Below, one piece after another: positions 8,781 to 21,957 of a stretch of 64,000 nt of DNA. Position 1 is the first letter of the stretch; the number at the start of each line of letters is the position of its first letter. The stretch is from Scylla paramamosain. Taxonomy: Eukaryota > Arthropoda > Malacostraca > Decapoda > Portunidae. The notes beneath the pieces are model-generated. The model worked only from the letters and a program-made list of their open reading frames with translations. It was not told the origin of the DNA and did no database searches. The translations under genes and the position numbers were made by a program. Location of the stretch: positions 942,501 through 1,006,500 of the forward strand of contig NW_026973669.1 in the NCBI RefSeq assembly GCF_035594125.1. Reading direction: 5' to 3'.

Positions 8781-10980
8781 ATCACTGTCTATCTGGCTGT
8801 GGTACATAAGCATGTACAAAGGAATATTTCTAAGATAAGGGTGTGATTGGCTAACCTAACACACACACAACAATTGGTTCTACTTCAAATTAATTTACTG
8901 TCTAACAATCTGTCTGTGATATATATGCACTGCCAAGAGCTTGTATATAGACTATGCTAACCTAACCTAACACACATACAATAAAATAAACAAATGTCAT
9001 AGGATACATTTTTTATTTACAGATAAAGTATATTTACAACACCACACAATGAAAAACATGAATACAATGGCTCAATCTATATATACATGGACTCTTGCAA
9101 CCAAAACATCATGATATTTCCTGCACCAATGACGGTGCAGGAAACAAATGAAAAGACTAATGCATGACATGATAATAATAATAGTAATAATAATAATAAT
9201 AATAATAGTAATAATAATAATAATAATACTAAGCTTAGCATGAGGAATGACAATGATTATAATTCAACCAGCATTGGCAGATTTTATGATGAAATGTTGT
9301 TACAAGGTATTATAGGCATGTACCATCACCAGTTCATTAATACAGGCTCTTTTTGAGGAGGCAGAGACCAAGAGAAGGAGAGAGAGAAAGGTGTTAGGCA
9401 AGAAACAAAACAATAACCTCACTTCATCTCACCTCTATCTCTCTACACCTCTCTAACTTGTCTACATTTCTCATTATAAATATTTTTGAAAGTTTAAGCT
9501 GGGAGAGAGACAGGAATAATCTCACTTCATCTCACCTCTCTCTCTCTCTTAACCTCCCTAACTTGTCTAAATGTCTCACTGTTGATATTTTTAGAGGTTC
9601 AGGGGAGACAAAAGGTGATATGAGGTGTTATGACAGAAAATACATAGGAATATTCTCACTTCATCTCACCTCTCTCTCTTAACCTCCTTCCTAACTTGTC
9701 TAAATGCATTATACATATTTTTTTAGAGGTTCAGGAGAGAGACAGAGGTGATGCGAGGTGAAAAAAGTCGGTAACAAACACATTAACACTGCCAAAATTT
9801 TTCTCATGTCCCCCTGATAACAAGACTTTCTACTTATTCTCATTTATTTTCACCCCTATTCTGTCCTTTAAATATGTAATAAGTCTTTTTTTTAAGTATC
9901 GCCTTTCAAACTAACACTGCCAAACTTGTTAGAATGGCCTCCTATTCTGTCTACCTCACTAGTACAAGAGTTAACCAGTATCTTCACAAGACTTTCTATA
10001 TATTTTCATCCCTATTCTGTCCTTTCAACATGTAATAAATAATCTTTCAAGTATAATCTTTCAAGCTAACAATGCCAAACTTTTAAGAATCCTCTCCTAT
10101 TCTGTCCACCCCACTAGTGCAAGAGCTAAACAGTACCTCCACTTTTTCAACCCCTTCACTGTTACACTCTAAAGTCTGCCAGTTTGTATTTCCTATGACA
10201 ATTTCTCTTTATTCTCATCCCTATTCTGTCCACCTCACTAGTGCAAGAGCCAGGCAGTATTGTCATTGTTTCACCCCTTCACTGGTGCACTCTGGGACTC
10301 TGCTGCCTGTCAGTGTTTCTATCTCAAAAGAGGAGTATTAGACACCTCAGGAACTTCAATCATTTTTCTCCTCTTTTGTTTCAGGAGTTGCACTGTACAA
10401 AGGGTGTTTTGCCTTGGCCAGTCTCCTTAATATGAAAAGTAATCATATAGAAATAGTAATTGTAATTTTGGGTTAATTGTTGTTGTTAGCTTTTCCCTGT
10501 TGGCCAGACTCAAAACTAAAAACAAATAAATCAATAAAAATAAATCAATAAATAGCTGTAAATAAAACTGAATACACAAATAAACAAAAAACACCAATAA
10601 CACTAAATCATTAACTAAACAAATACTAAATAAAATAAAACAATATAAACAAATAAACAACAAAATAACAGTCAATCTAACTGTATGCCAGGCAGGCTAA
10701 ATAAATAACACAAAAATAAACAACAAAATAATAAAAACATCAAAAATAATAGAAAAATAAATAAATAAAAAAAAATAATAATAATAAAACTACCCATTTC
10801 TATATGAGTCCAGCAATCACAAACACAGGACAGCCCAAATAATAATAAACAGAACCATAAAAACCTTAAGAATATGGCTACTTTCAAATAAAAAATACAT
10901 CAACAAAATAAATAAAATAAACAAACAATAAACAAAAAACAAGTTAGTCAGTTTGTGGGAGTTTTGGGGGTGAGTTAAGT
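8781..10980. other. Non-coding AT-rich part of unit 2
   Basis: Near-identical to 1,031-3,200 in order and content, with a longer ATAATA microsatellite near 9,172-9,231. I see no gene. Confidence 0.6.
9117..9144. repeat. Perfect 11-bp inverted repeat (hairpin), unit 2
   Basis: The same stem-loop as at 1,364, unchanged. Confidence 0.8.
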
Positions 10981-11306
10981 TAAGGTATCTAAGTGTTAAT
11001 CAAGGGATGTTGGTTTGTGGCTTGTTGTGAAAATAATGTTTGGGAGGGAGACACCAAAAACAGAGACACAGAGAGACAGAAACAAGCAGGACTATGGAAA
11101 GACACAGTAAATGACCGTTTAACAATCCACTGCGGTGTTCCCCTGCGTTTTGGTGGTTCGGCATTCAAGGTTTTGCACTCTGTTGGATAAGAACAGTTAT
11201 CAAGACAGGACAGTAGGAAATTACCTCCTCTCCTGTGTGTCACCGCTAAGTAAATACGCACACAAACACAGGAGACTTGCTGGCTATGCATGGCGTCTTG
11301 GGGGTC

Positions 11307-11755
11307 CTGCCATCCTGGGGGGGCGTCTCCGGCCAGCTGTTGTAGTAGCGGACGACAATGTTGGCGTGGTTGAGCTTGGCCAGGGCCCTCGCCTCCCTCT
11401 TCACTCTCTCAGCAGATGACTTGCTGCAGTGGTGGTGGTGCAGTGTTAGTGTGGTTGGTGGTGTGGTGTGGCAGGGAGTGGTGTTGTAACTTATGTACAA
11501 ACAAACACACACATGTATTACCCTAATGTAGCTTTATATACTGAGGGAAGAGAATGAAGAAGAGAGGAAAGATACGAATGAAGTATATAGGTGAAAGGAA
11601 AAAAATAAAGGAATAGAGAGAGAAGGAGAAAGGAAAAACATGAATGAAATACACATGGAAACAAAAAACAAGAAAAAAAATGAATGAAGCAAAGAAAATA
11701 TAAAGTACAAAACACATCAGAAAATTCCCACTATTTGCCATCTTCTTCATAAATC

Positions 11756-11840
<85 letters not shown>

Positions 11841-13066
11841 AAACATCTCTCAATGTCTCTGTTTGTCTTTTTCTCTCTCCATCTCTGTTACTTTATCCCT
11901 GTCTCTGTCTGTCTCTCTGTCAGTGTATGCCTCTTTGTCTGTCTAACCCTGCCTCTGTCTATCTCTCTCTCTCTCTCTGTCAATGTATGCCTCTCTCTCT
12001 CTCTCTCTGTCTGTCTAACACTGTCTCTCTCTCTCTCTGTCTATCTATCTCTCTCTCTCTCTGCATCTCTGTCAGTCTATCCCTCCCTCCCTCTCTCTCT
12101 CTGTCTGTCTGTCTGTCTGCCTCACAAACACTCACACATACACACACTCACTTGGTTGGCAGGTTGATCCTCTTCACGGCATACTCATTCTCATCCAACT
12201 TGTTCCGCACCTGACACACCACGCCAAGCCCGCCCCGCGCCAGACGCTGCACCGGCTCAAAGTCCGTCAGGTACCTGCAGAAGGGACAGGTGGTGGTGGT
12301 GGTGGTAGTGGTGGGGTGGACTGTATTCTTAAGACTTCTGCCAACACCACTACTTTCAAAAGGCTGTAGTTAAAGTGTCGCAGGTTTGGAGGGCATTTTT
12401 ATGGTTATAATGTTAAGAGTTACGGGGTTTCTGTGTTATTAACACGAGAAACACTACTTTTAAGAGGCTCTGGTTGAAGTGACACAGGTTTCAAGAGTGT
12501 CTTTATGGTTGTAGTGATAGATTAACAAGGTTTCTACATTATTAACAGGAGAAACACCCTTGAGAAAATGCCTACCTGCTTTCAAAAGGCTCTACTTGAA
12601 CTGACATGGGTTTTAAAGGTGTTTTTATGATTATAGTGACAGATTAACAAGATTTCTATGTTATTAATATGAGAAACACTCTGGAGAACCCAGCTAATGA
12701 TCTGTGTGGCCTTGGAAAACAGTGGTGGTGAAAGAGCAAAGCATTTCTGAATAACAGACTCACCTACAGTACAAACTAACACACAAACTAACCAACTAAC
12801 TCAAAAACTAACCCAACCTAACCTAACAGACCAACCTGGAGGTGTACTCAGTGGAACAATCTGATCTCTCCACAGTAGGAAGAGTGTCCTGGGATGGTGG
12901 GGGGTTGGGTGCCAGCAGGGCCTTCTCCTCCCCCTCCTGTGGCTGTGCTGCTGCTGCTGCTGCTGGTGGTGGTGGTGGCGGTGGTGGTGGCAGGGCCTGG
13001 AACTGTATGCCCATCCTCTGCATAAGTGCCAGGACACAAACCACCACGAAATACAAATATTCATCA
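11307..13066 (-). pseudogene. EIF2AK3: PERK-type kinase N-lobe fragment in three exons (unit 2)
   Basis: Second copy of the three-exon fragment: exons at 13,066-12,836, 12,274-12,152 and 11,423 down to about 11,307. Splice sites and coding content match unit 1, including the altered ARGGLG glycine loop, except for small changes in the first exon (one Leu to Val in the hydrophobic run and one codon shifted between the Pro and Ala tracts). The same downstream catalytic exons are missing. It was evidently copied with its zinc-finger neighbour. Confidence 0.75.
11756..11838. repeat. CA microsatellite in the PERK intron, unit 2
   Basis: An 83-base CA run, the longest of the three equivalent sites. 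Confidence 0.95.
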
Positions 13067-13403
13067 CTTTCAAAACAAACAAACAAACAAACAAACAATG
13101 AACCAATTGACCACTTCTCCCTTCTTCCCTCTCAGCCTCACCTTGCGGCTCGTCTGCTGCCTGTGGGCGTGCGTGGGCGTGCAGGGAGTGTGGCAGTGTG
13201 TGGGCACGTGCCTGCTTGCCTTGGGCTGGGAGCACAGCAAAGTGCGCGGTCCTTCCTCTCTTTCTCTCTCTCTCTCTCTCTCTCAGCCTCTCCTTACTGC
13301 TCGTCTGCTGCCTGTGGGCGTGCGTGGGCGTGCAGGGAGTGTGGCAGTGTGGGGGCGTGTCTTTCAGCTCTACTGAGGCCGGAGTCACCGGGGACTGCAA
13401 CAT
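13067..13403 (-). repeat. CAAA repeat and GC-rich spacer, unit 2
   Basis: Equivalent to 5,264-5,656: a short CAAA run, two TGCCTGTGGGCGTGCGTGGG blocks and a short CT run. No domain is encoded. Confidence 0.6.
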
Positions 13404-14527
13404 CTATGATTTTGGCTGTTTTCTCTTCTTCTTTCCAGAGTGGGTGAGGATGTGTCTGTCAAGGGAACCCTTGTGGGTAAACCTTTTCCCACACTCCAGG
13501 CACTGGAACTTTCTCTCCCCAATGTGGGTGAGGATGTGTCTGTCAAGAGAACCCTTCTGGGTAAATCTTTTCCCACACTCCAGGCACTGGAACTTTCTCT
13601 CCCCAGTGTGGGTGAGGATGTGTGTGTTAAGATGACTTTTGTGGGTAAATCTTTTCCCACACTCCAGGCACTGGAACTTTCTCTCCCCAGTGTGGGTGAG
13701 GATGTGTTTGTTAAGATCACCTTTCTGGATAAATCTTTTCCCACACTCCAGGCACTGGAACTTTCTCTCCCCAGTGTGGGTGAGGATGTGTCTGTCAAGG
13801 GAACCCTTCTGGGTAAATCTTTTCCCACACTCCAGGCACTGGAACTTTCTCTCCCCAGTGTGGGTGAGGATGTGTGTGTCAAGGAAACCCTTCTGGGTAA
13901 ATCTTTTCCCACACTCCAGGCACTGGAAATTTCTCTCCCCAGTGTGGGTGAGGATGTGTCTGTCAAGAGAACCCTTCCGGGTAAATCTTTTCCCACACTC
14001 CAGGCACTGGAACTTTCTTTCCCCAGTGTGGGTGAGGATGTGTGTGTTAAGATTACTTTTCTGGGCAAATCTTTTCCCACACTCCAGGCACTGGAACTTT
14101 CTCTCCCCAGTGTGGGTGAGGATGTGTGCGTTAAGATCACCTTTCTGGATAAATCTTTTCCCACACTCCAGGCACTGGAACTTTCTCTCCCCAATGTGGG
14201 TGAGGATGTGTGCGTTAAGATTACTTTTGCGGGTAAATCTTTTGCTACACTCCAGGCACTGGAACTTTCTCTCCCCAGTGTGGGTGAGGATGTGTGAGGC
14301 AAGATGACTCTTCCGGACAAATGTCTTGCCGCAGAGGTCACACTTGTGGTTCCTGCCACCAGTGTGGGTGGCAGTGTGTTCAGCGGGGCCACTCCTGCCT
14401 CTCAGCCTTGTCTTGCTGGCATGGGAGAGGACGTGTCTGGCAATGGCAGCCTTGGTGGAGCACACTTTGCCGCAGTGGTCACAAGTGTAGGTCCTCACGC
14501 CCTGGGTCGCCCGCTGCTCCAGCCTGT

Positions 14528-14570
<43 letters not shown>

Positions 14571-14591
14571 TCCTGGCCTTGCACCCTCCAT
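13404..14591 (-). CDS. C2H2 poly-zinc-finger protein, unit 2 (395 aa, 12 fingers)
   Basis: Paralogue of the unit 1 gene with the same MEGARPGN start, a longer Ser tract encoded by a trinucleotide run, the atypical first finger, and eleven consecutive 28-residue fingers. Helix residues -1/3/6 for fingers 2-12 are R/H/S, R/N/A, Q/D/A, Q/N/T, R/S/R, Q/F/T, Q/S/R, Q/D/K, H/H/T, Q/S/R and H/S/R. Two linkers read HIGE instead of HTGE. The C-terminus is GKKKRKQPKS. All zinc ligands are intact and there is no frameshift, so this is a good candidate for a functional copy. It is predicted to be a nuclear DNA-binding protein with unknown target and no recognisable effector domain. Five fingers more than units 1 and 3 imply gain or loss by unequal exchange of 84-bp repeats. 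Confidence 0.88.
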
Positions 14592-14686
14592 TGCAACGCT
14601 GCTCTTGGCTGCGTCCGGTCCTGCAGGAAGCCTGGGGCTGCAGGAGGGATGCACGGAGGGAGTCCTTTCACTGGATAACGCCCTGG

Positions 14687-15269
14687 CACCTGTAACAGAG
14701 GAGGCCGTCACCACACAGGCAGCGAGGGGCTTCCTGCCTCAGCCTAACACACAGCCTGCACAGACAAGATACACCTGCCACCTGCAACAGAGGAGGCCGT
14801 TACCACACAGGCAGCAAGGGGCTTCCTGCCTCAGCCTAACACACAGCCTGCACAGGCAAGATACACCTGGCACCTGCAACAGAGGAGGCCGTCACCACAC
14901 AGGCAGCGAGGGGCTTCCTGCCTCAGCCTAACACACAGCCTGCACAGACAAGATACACCTGGCACCTGCAACAGAGGAGGCCGTCACCACACAGGCAGCA
15001 AGGGGCTTCCTGCCTCAGCCTCAGCCTAACACACAGCCTGCACAGACAAGATACACCTGGCACCTGCAACAGAGGAGGCCGTCACCACACAGGCAGCGAG
15101 GGGCTTCCTGCCTCAGCCTCAGCCTAACACACAGCCTGCACAGACAAGATACACCTGGCACCTGCAACAGAGGAGGCCGTCACCACACAGGCAGCGAGGG
15201 GCTTCCTGCCTCAGCCTCAGCCTAACACACAGCCTGCACAGACAAGATACACCTGGCACCTGTAACAGA
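14687..15269 (-). repeat. 92/98-bp tandem array with possible mini-exon (unit 2, about 6 copies)
   Basis: The same unit as at 6,487. Later copies carry an extra CAGCCT (98 bp). Each copy keeps the GAGGCAG / TTGCAG-GTG splice-like borders around the 44-nt stretch on minus. Confidence 0.7.
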
Positions 15270-15456
15270 GGAATTTGGAGTTTGGAAAAAGTAACAGAAG
15301 GTGTGGCTGTAACTATAAGATGGGAAATGAAACAATAAATAAGACAACAAGAGGAAAAGATCTGGGAGTGATTTTGTCAAAGAATTTATCACCAGAAAAA
15401 CGTATTAACAAGATAACAGGTGCAACGCTCAGCCTACTAACAAACACAACACTTGC
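15270..15456 (+). mobile_element. LINE reverse-transcriptase fragment (unit 2)
   Basis: A copy of the fragment at 6,776 with the same KDLGV and LSP motifs, again joined to a stray piece of the first PERK exon (15,466-15,540). Confidence 0.6.
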
Positions 15457-15566
15457 CTTTGCTCATCTGGATACACAAACCACCACGAAATACAAATATT
15501 CATCACTTTCAAAACAAACAAACAAACAAACAAACAAGGAACCAATTGATCACTTGGGTTTTATTA

Positions 15567-15717
15567 TAGTTTAAGCCATTACACACTACGTGGTAATAAC
15601 CTACCTCATTTTGTTCTTCTCACTATTCACATCATTTCTAATGATTACACTACTTGTCGGAAATTAATAATAACGCCGTGGGCCGTGGGTACAGATTGGG
15701 GACATTGGCTTAAACTA
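15567..15717. mobile_element. MITE-like 151-bp element (unit 2)
   Basis: Identical ends and location to 7,073-7,223. Its presence in all three units shows insertion before the triplication. Confidence 0.6.
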
Positions 15718-15729
15718 TAAATTTACCAC

Positions 15730-16110
15730 CACTTCTCCCTTCTTCCCTCTCAGCCTCACCTTGCGGCTCGTCTGCTGCCTGTGGGCGTGCGTGGGCGTGC
15801 AGGGAGTGTGGCAGTGTGTGGGCACGTGCCTGCTTGCCTTGGGCTGGGAGCACAGCAAAGTGCGCGGTCCTTCCTCTCTTTCTGTCTCTCTCTCAGCCTC
15901 TCCTTACTGCTTGTCTGCTGCCTGTGGGCGTGCGTGGGCGTGCAGGGAGTTTGGCAGTGTGTGGGCGTGCCTGCTTGTCTTAGGAGTGAGAGCACAGAAT
16001 TGTTTGTGTACGGTAATCCTCTCTCTCTCTCTGCCCGGTGCCCGGGAAAATCTTGCCTTGTTTTTCTACTTTTCTAACGGCACTCTAAACTTTTTTTTTT
16101 TTATTGGTTC
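15730..16110 (-). repeat. Second GC-rich spacer copy and CT run (unit 2)
   Basis: Equivalent to 7,236-7,600, nearly unchanged. No gene is seen. Confidence 0.6.
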
Positions 16111-16183
16111 TTAATTTTCTTTTGTTCTTTGTCCCTTGTTTTCAGTATACAAATAAAGGTGATCATCTACGAATTATTTATAA

Positions 16184-16559
16184 ATTCTGAGTAAATGAAA
16201 GAGAACCAGCGCACCGTGGGTAGAAGGCGGGAAACTTGAAATGTTGACTTTTGCTGCCCACGCAAAGAGCCAAGATGCCAAAAAACAGCTCACCCCAGAC
16301 AATGTACTGCGCTTTTTGTTATATTGCTATGTAAGACATAGGACACTGGACAAGGGTAGCGAAGATAATAAAAATAAATAAATAAATAAATGAAATAAAT
16401 AAAAAGAAAAAAGAGGCGAGTGAGGTCCACCCCTGAGGTAGGAGTGAGGTCCACCCCTGAATGAGGCATTATCGCACACTGGAGGACAAGTCTTGCAATG
16501 GACGCAGGGTGGCACCACTTTAGGGGCACAGGGCCTTCCAAGCAGTAGCACCAATAGTG

Positions 16560-16595
<36 letters not shown>

Positions 16596-16708
16596 TTACA
16601 CAAGAACACAAGGGTTGGTGCAGGAAGCCATCAGACCTGTATGAAACCTGCCAGTCTGTTTCCACCTGTCATCCCTGTCCATACACTGATCCATTAGTAG
16701 TAGTAGTA

Positions 16709-16747
<39 letters not shown>

Positions 16748-16750
16748 CCC
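16184..16750 (-). mobile_element. LINE/SINE-like 3' tail with two TAG arrays (unit 2)
   Basis: Equivalent to 7,690-8,250. The TAG runs (about 16,558-16,595 and 16,696-16,746) differ in length, and one carries an AGAAG interruption. Confidence 0.6.
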
Positions 16751-16814
16751 CTGTCTGGTTGGTCAAAGGTTGTCACTACAATTTGATATGACTTTACTTG
16801 CTCAACACTACACT

Positions 16815-17735
16815 ATTCTGTCCACCTCCCTAATGCAAGAGTTAACCAGTATTCTCAGTCTTTTACCACTATTCTGTCCACCTCCCCAATGCAAGAGTCA
16901 ACCAATATATTCACTCTTTCATCAATATTCTGCCCACGCCCCCAATGTAAGAGTCTACCAGTATATTCACTCTTTCACCTCTATTCTGTCCACATCCCCA
17001 ACGCAAGATTCAACCAGTATATTCATTCTTTCACCACCATTCTGTCCACCTCCCCAAAGTAAGAGTCAACCAGTATATTCACTCTTTCACCACTATTCTG
17101 TCCACCTCCCCAATGCAAGAGTCAACCAGTATACTCACTCTTTCACCACTATTCTGTCCACCTCCCCAAAGTAAGAGTCAACCAGTATATTCACTCTTTC
17201 ACCACTATTCTGTCCACCTCCGCAATGTAAGAGTGAACCAGTATATTCACTCTTTCACCACTATTCTGTCCACCTCCCCAATGCAAGAGTCAACCAGTAT
17301 ATTCACTCTTTCACGACTATTCTGTCCACCTCCTCAATGCAAGAGTCAACCAGTATATTCACTCTTTCACCAATATTCTGCCCACCTCCTCAATGCAAGA
17401 GTCAACCAGTATATTCACTCTTTCACCAATATTCTGTCCACCTCCGCAATGCAAGAGTCAACCAGTATATTCATTCTTTCACCACCATTCTGTCCACCTC
17501 CCCAAAGTAAGAGTCGACCAGTATATTCACTCTTTCACCAATATTCTGTCCACCTCCCCAATGCAAGAGTCAACCAGTACATTAACTCTTTCACCAATAT
17601 TCTGTCCACCTCCGCAATGTAAGAGTCAACCAGTATATTCACTCTTTCACCACTATTCTGTCCACCTCCGCAATGTAAGAGTGAACCAGTATATTCACTC
17701 TTTCACCATCTATTCCATCCACCTCCCTAATCACT
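16815..17735. repeat. 56-bp minisatellite array, unit 3 (about 16 copies)
   Basis: The longest forward array. CTATTCTGTCCACCTCC recurs every 56 bases (for example at 17,101 and 17,157 for TCCACCTCC). Its first and last copies match those of unit 2, and the extra copies are internal. Confidence 0.9.
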
Positions 17736-19915
17736 GTCTATCTGGCTGTGGTACATAAGCATGTACAAAGGAATATTTCTAAGATAAGGGTGTGATTGGC
17801 TAACCTAACACACACACAACAATTGGTTCTACTTCAAATTAATTTACTGTCTAACAATCTGTCTGTGATATATATGCACTGCCAAGAGCTTGTATATAGA
17901 CTATGCTAACCTAACCTAACACACATACAATAAAATAAACAAATGTCATAGGATACATTTTTTATTTACAGATAAAGTATATTTACAACACCACACAATG
18001 AAAAACATGAATACAATGGCTCAATCTATATATACATGGACTCTTGCAACCAAAACATCATGATATTTCCTGCACCAATGACGGTGCAGGAAACAAATGA
18101 AAAGACTAATGCATGACATGATAATAATAATAGTAATAATAATAATAATAATAATAGTAATAATAATAATAATAATACTAAGCTTAGCATGAGGAATGAC
18201 AATGATTATAATTCAACCAGCATTGGCAGATTTTATGATGAAATGTTGTTACAAGGTATTATAGGCATGTACCATCACCAGTTCATTAATACAGGCTCTT
18301 TTTGAGGAGGCAGAGACCAAGAGAAGGAGAGAGAGAAAGGTGTTAGGCAAGAAACAAAACAATAACCTCACTTCATCTCACCTCTATCTCTCTACACCTC
18401 TCTAACTTGTCTACATTTCTCATTATAAATATTTTTGAAAGTTTAAGCTGGGAGAGAGACAGGAATAATCTCACTTCATCTCACCTCTCTCTCTCTCTTA
18501 ACCTCCCTAACTTGTCTAAATGTCTCACTGTTGATATTTTTAGAGGTTCAGGGGAGACAAAAGGTGATATGAGGTGTTATGACAGAAAATACATAGGAAT
18601 ATTCTCACTTCATCTCACCTCTCTCTCTTAACCTCCTTCCTAACTTGTCTAAATGCATTATACATATTTTTTTAGAGGTTCAGGAGAGAGACAGAGGTGA
18701 TGCGAGGTGAAAAAAGTCGGTAACAAACACATTAACACTGCCAAAATTTTTCTCATGTCCCCCTGATAACAAGACTTTCTACTTATTCTCATTTATTTTC
18801 ACCCCTATTCTGTCCTTTAAATATGTAATAAGTCTTTTTTTTAAGTATCGCCTTTCAAACTAACACTGCCAAACTTGTTAGAATGGCCTCCTATTCTGTC
18901 TACCTCACTAGTACAAGAGTTAACCAGTATCTTCACAAGACTTTCTATATATTTTCATCCCTATTCTGTCCTTTCAACATGTAATAAATAATCTTTCAAG
19001 TATAATCTTTCAAGCTAACAATGCCAAACTTTTAAGAATCCTCTCCTATTCTGTCCACCCCACTAGTGCAAGAGCTAAACAGTACCTCCACTTTTTCAAC
19101 CCCTTCACTGTTACACTCTAAAGTCTGCCAGTTTGTATTTCCTATGACAATTTCTCTTTATTCTCATCCCTATTCTGTCCACCTCACTAGTGCAAGAGCC
19201 AGGCAGTATTGTCATTGTTTCACCCCTTCACTGGTGCACTCTGGGACTCTGCTGCCTGTCAGTGTTTCTATCTCAAAAGAGGAGTATTAGACACCTCAGG
19301 AACTTCAATCATTTTTCTCCTCTTTTGTTTCAGGAGTTGCACTGTACAAAGGGTGTTTTGCCTTGGCCAGTCTCCTTAATATGAAAAGTAATCATATAGA
19401 AATAGTAATTGTAATTTTGGGTTAATTGTTGTTGTTAGCTTTTCCCTGTTGGCCAGACTCAAAACTAAAAACAAATAAATCAATAAAAATAAATCAATAA
19501 ATAGCTGTAAATAAAACTGAATACACAAATAAACAAAAAACACCAATAACACTAAATCATTAACTAAACAAATACTAAATAAAATAAAACAATATAAACA
19601 AATAAACAACAAAATAACAGTCAATCTAACTGTATGCCAGGCAGGCTAAATAAATAACACAAAAATAAACAACAAAATAATAAAAACATCAAAAATAATA
19701 GAAAAATAAATAAATAAAAAAAAATAATAATAATAAAACTACCCATTTCTATATGAGTCCAGCAATCACAAACACAGGACAGCCCAAATAATAATAAACA
19801 GAACCATAAAAACCTTAAGAATATGGCTACTTTCAAATAAAAAATACATCAACAAAATAAATAAAATAAACAAAAAACAAGTTAGTCAGTTTGTGGGAGT
19901 TTTGGGGGTGAGTTA
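17736..19915. other. Non-coding AT-rich part of unit 3
   Basis: As in units 1 and 2. A short ACAAACAATAA stretch present in those units is missing near 19,870. I see no gene. Confidence 0.6.
18066..18093. repeat. Perfect 11-bp inverted repeat (hairpin), unit 3
   Basis: The same stem-loop as at 1,364, unchanged. Confidence 0.8.
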
Positions 19916-20239
19916 AGGTATCTAAGTGTTAATCAAGGGATGTTGGTTTGTGGCTTGTTGTGAAAATAATGTTTGGGAGGGAGACACCAAAAACAGAGAC
20001 ACAGAGAGACAGAAACAAGCAGGACTATGGAAAGACACAGTAAATGACCGTTTAACAATCCACTGCGGTGTTCCCCTGCGTTTTGGTGGTTCGGCATTCA
20101 AGGTTTTGCACTCTGTTGGATAAGAACAGTTATCAAGACAGGACAGTAGGAAATTACCTCCTCTCCTGTGTGTCACCGCTAAGTAAATACGCACACAAAC
20201 ACAGGAGACTTGCTGGCTATGCATGGCGTCTTGGGGGTC

Positions 20240-21957
20240 CTGCCATCCTGGGGGGGCGTCTCCGGCCAGCTGTTGTAGTAGCGGACGACAATGTTGGCAT
20301 GGTTGAGCTTGGCCAGGGCCCTCGCCTCCCTCTTCACTCTCTCAGCAGATGACTTGCTGCAGTGGTGGTGGTGCAGTGTTAGTGTGGTTGGTGGTGTGGT
20401 GTGGCAGGGAGTGGTGTTGTAACTTATGTACAAACAAACACACACATGTATTACCCTAATGTAGCTTTATATACTGAGGGAAGAGAATGAAGAAGAGAGG
20501 AAAGATACGAATGAAGTATATAGGTGAAAGGAAAAAAATAAAGGAATAGAGAGAGAAGGAGAAAGGAAAAACATGAATGAAATACACATGGAAACAAAAA
20601 ACAAGAAAAAAAATGAATGAAGCAAAGAAAATATAAAGTACAAAACACATCAGAAAATTCCCACTATTTGCCATCTTCTTCATAAATCAACACACACACA
20701 CACACACACACACACTGAAACATCTCTCAATGTCTCTGTTTGTCTTTTTCTCTCTCCATCTCTGTTACTTTATCCCTGTCTCTGTCTGTCTCTCTGTCAG
20801 TGTATGCCTCTTTGTCTGTCTAACTCTGCCTCTGTCTATCTCTCTCTCTCTCTGTCAATGTATGCCTCTCTCTCTCTCTCTGTCTGTCTAACACTGTCTC
20901 TCTCTCTCTCTCTCTGTCTATCTATCTCTCTCTCTCTGTATCTCTGTCAGTCTATCCCTCCCTCCCTCTCTCTCTCTGTCTGTCTTTCTGTCTGTCTGTC
21001 TGTCTGTCTGTCTCACAAACACTCACACATACACACACTCACTTGGTTGGCAGGTTGATCCTCTTCACGGCATACTCATTCTCATCCAACTTGTTCCGCA
21101 CCTGACACACCACGCCAAGCCCGCCCCGCGCCAGACGCTGCACCGGCTCAAAGTCCGTCAGGTACCTGCAGAAGGGACAGGTGGTGGTGGTGGTGGTAGT
21201 GGTGGGGTGGACTGTATTCTTAAGACTTCTGCCAACACCACTACTTTCAAAAGGCTGTAGTTAAAGTGTCGCAGGTTTGGAGGGCATTTTTATGGTTATA
21301 ATGTTAAGAGTTACGGGGTTTCTGTGTTATTAACACGAGAAACACTACTTTTAAGAGGCTCTGGTTGAAGTGACACAGGTTTCAAGAGTGTCTTTATGGT
21401 TGTAGTGATAGATTAACAAGGTTTCTACATTATTAACAGGAGAAACACCCTTGAGAAAATGCCTACCTGCTTTCAAAAGGCTCTAGTTGAACTGACATGG
21501 GTCTTAAAGGTGTTTTTATGATTATAGTGACAGATTAACAAGATTTCTATGTTATTAATATGAGAAACACTCTGGAGAACCCAGCTAATGATCTGTGTGG
21601 CCTTGGAAAACAGTGGTGGTGAAAGAGCAAAGCATTTCTGAATAACAGACTCACCTACAGTACAAACTAACACACAAACTAACCAACTAACTCAAAAACT
21701 AACCCAACCTAACCTAACAGACCAACCTGGAGGTGTACTCAGTGGAACAATCTGATCTCTCCACAGTGGGAAGAGTGTCCTGGGATGGTGGGGGGTTGGG
21801 TGCCAGCAGGGCCTTCTCCTCCCCCTCCTGTGGCTGTGCTGCTGCTGCTGCTGCTGCTGGTGGTGGTGGCGGTGGTGGTGGCAGGGCCTGGAACTGTATG
21901 CCCATCCTCTGCATAAGTGCCAGGACACAAACCACCAGGAAATACAAATACTCATCA
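20240..21957 (-). pseudogene. EIF2AK3: PERK-type kinase N-lobe fragment in three exons (unit 3)
   Basis: Third copy: exons at 21,957-21,727, 21,165-21,043 and 20,356 down to about 20,240, with the same splice sites and phases. Near 20,299 one change (CAC to CAT) is silent in HANIV. The glycine loop is again ARGGLG. The copy again lacks the C-lobe. Confidence 0.75.
20690..20714. repeat. CA microsatellite in the PERK intron, unit 3
   Basis: A 25-base CA run, the shortest of the three equivalent sites. Confidence 0.95.

Noticed and set aside
13385..14392. Long alternative-frame and opposite-strand open frames over the zinc-finger arrays
   Set aside because: 84 is divisible by three, so every stop-free phase of the repeat stays open. 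Only the frame with C-x2-C..H-x3-H ligands makes sense.
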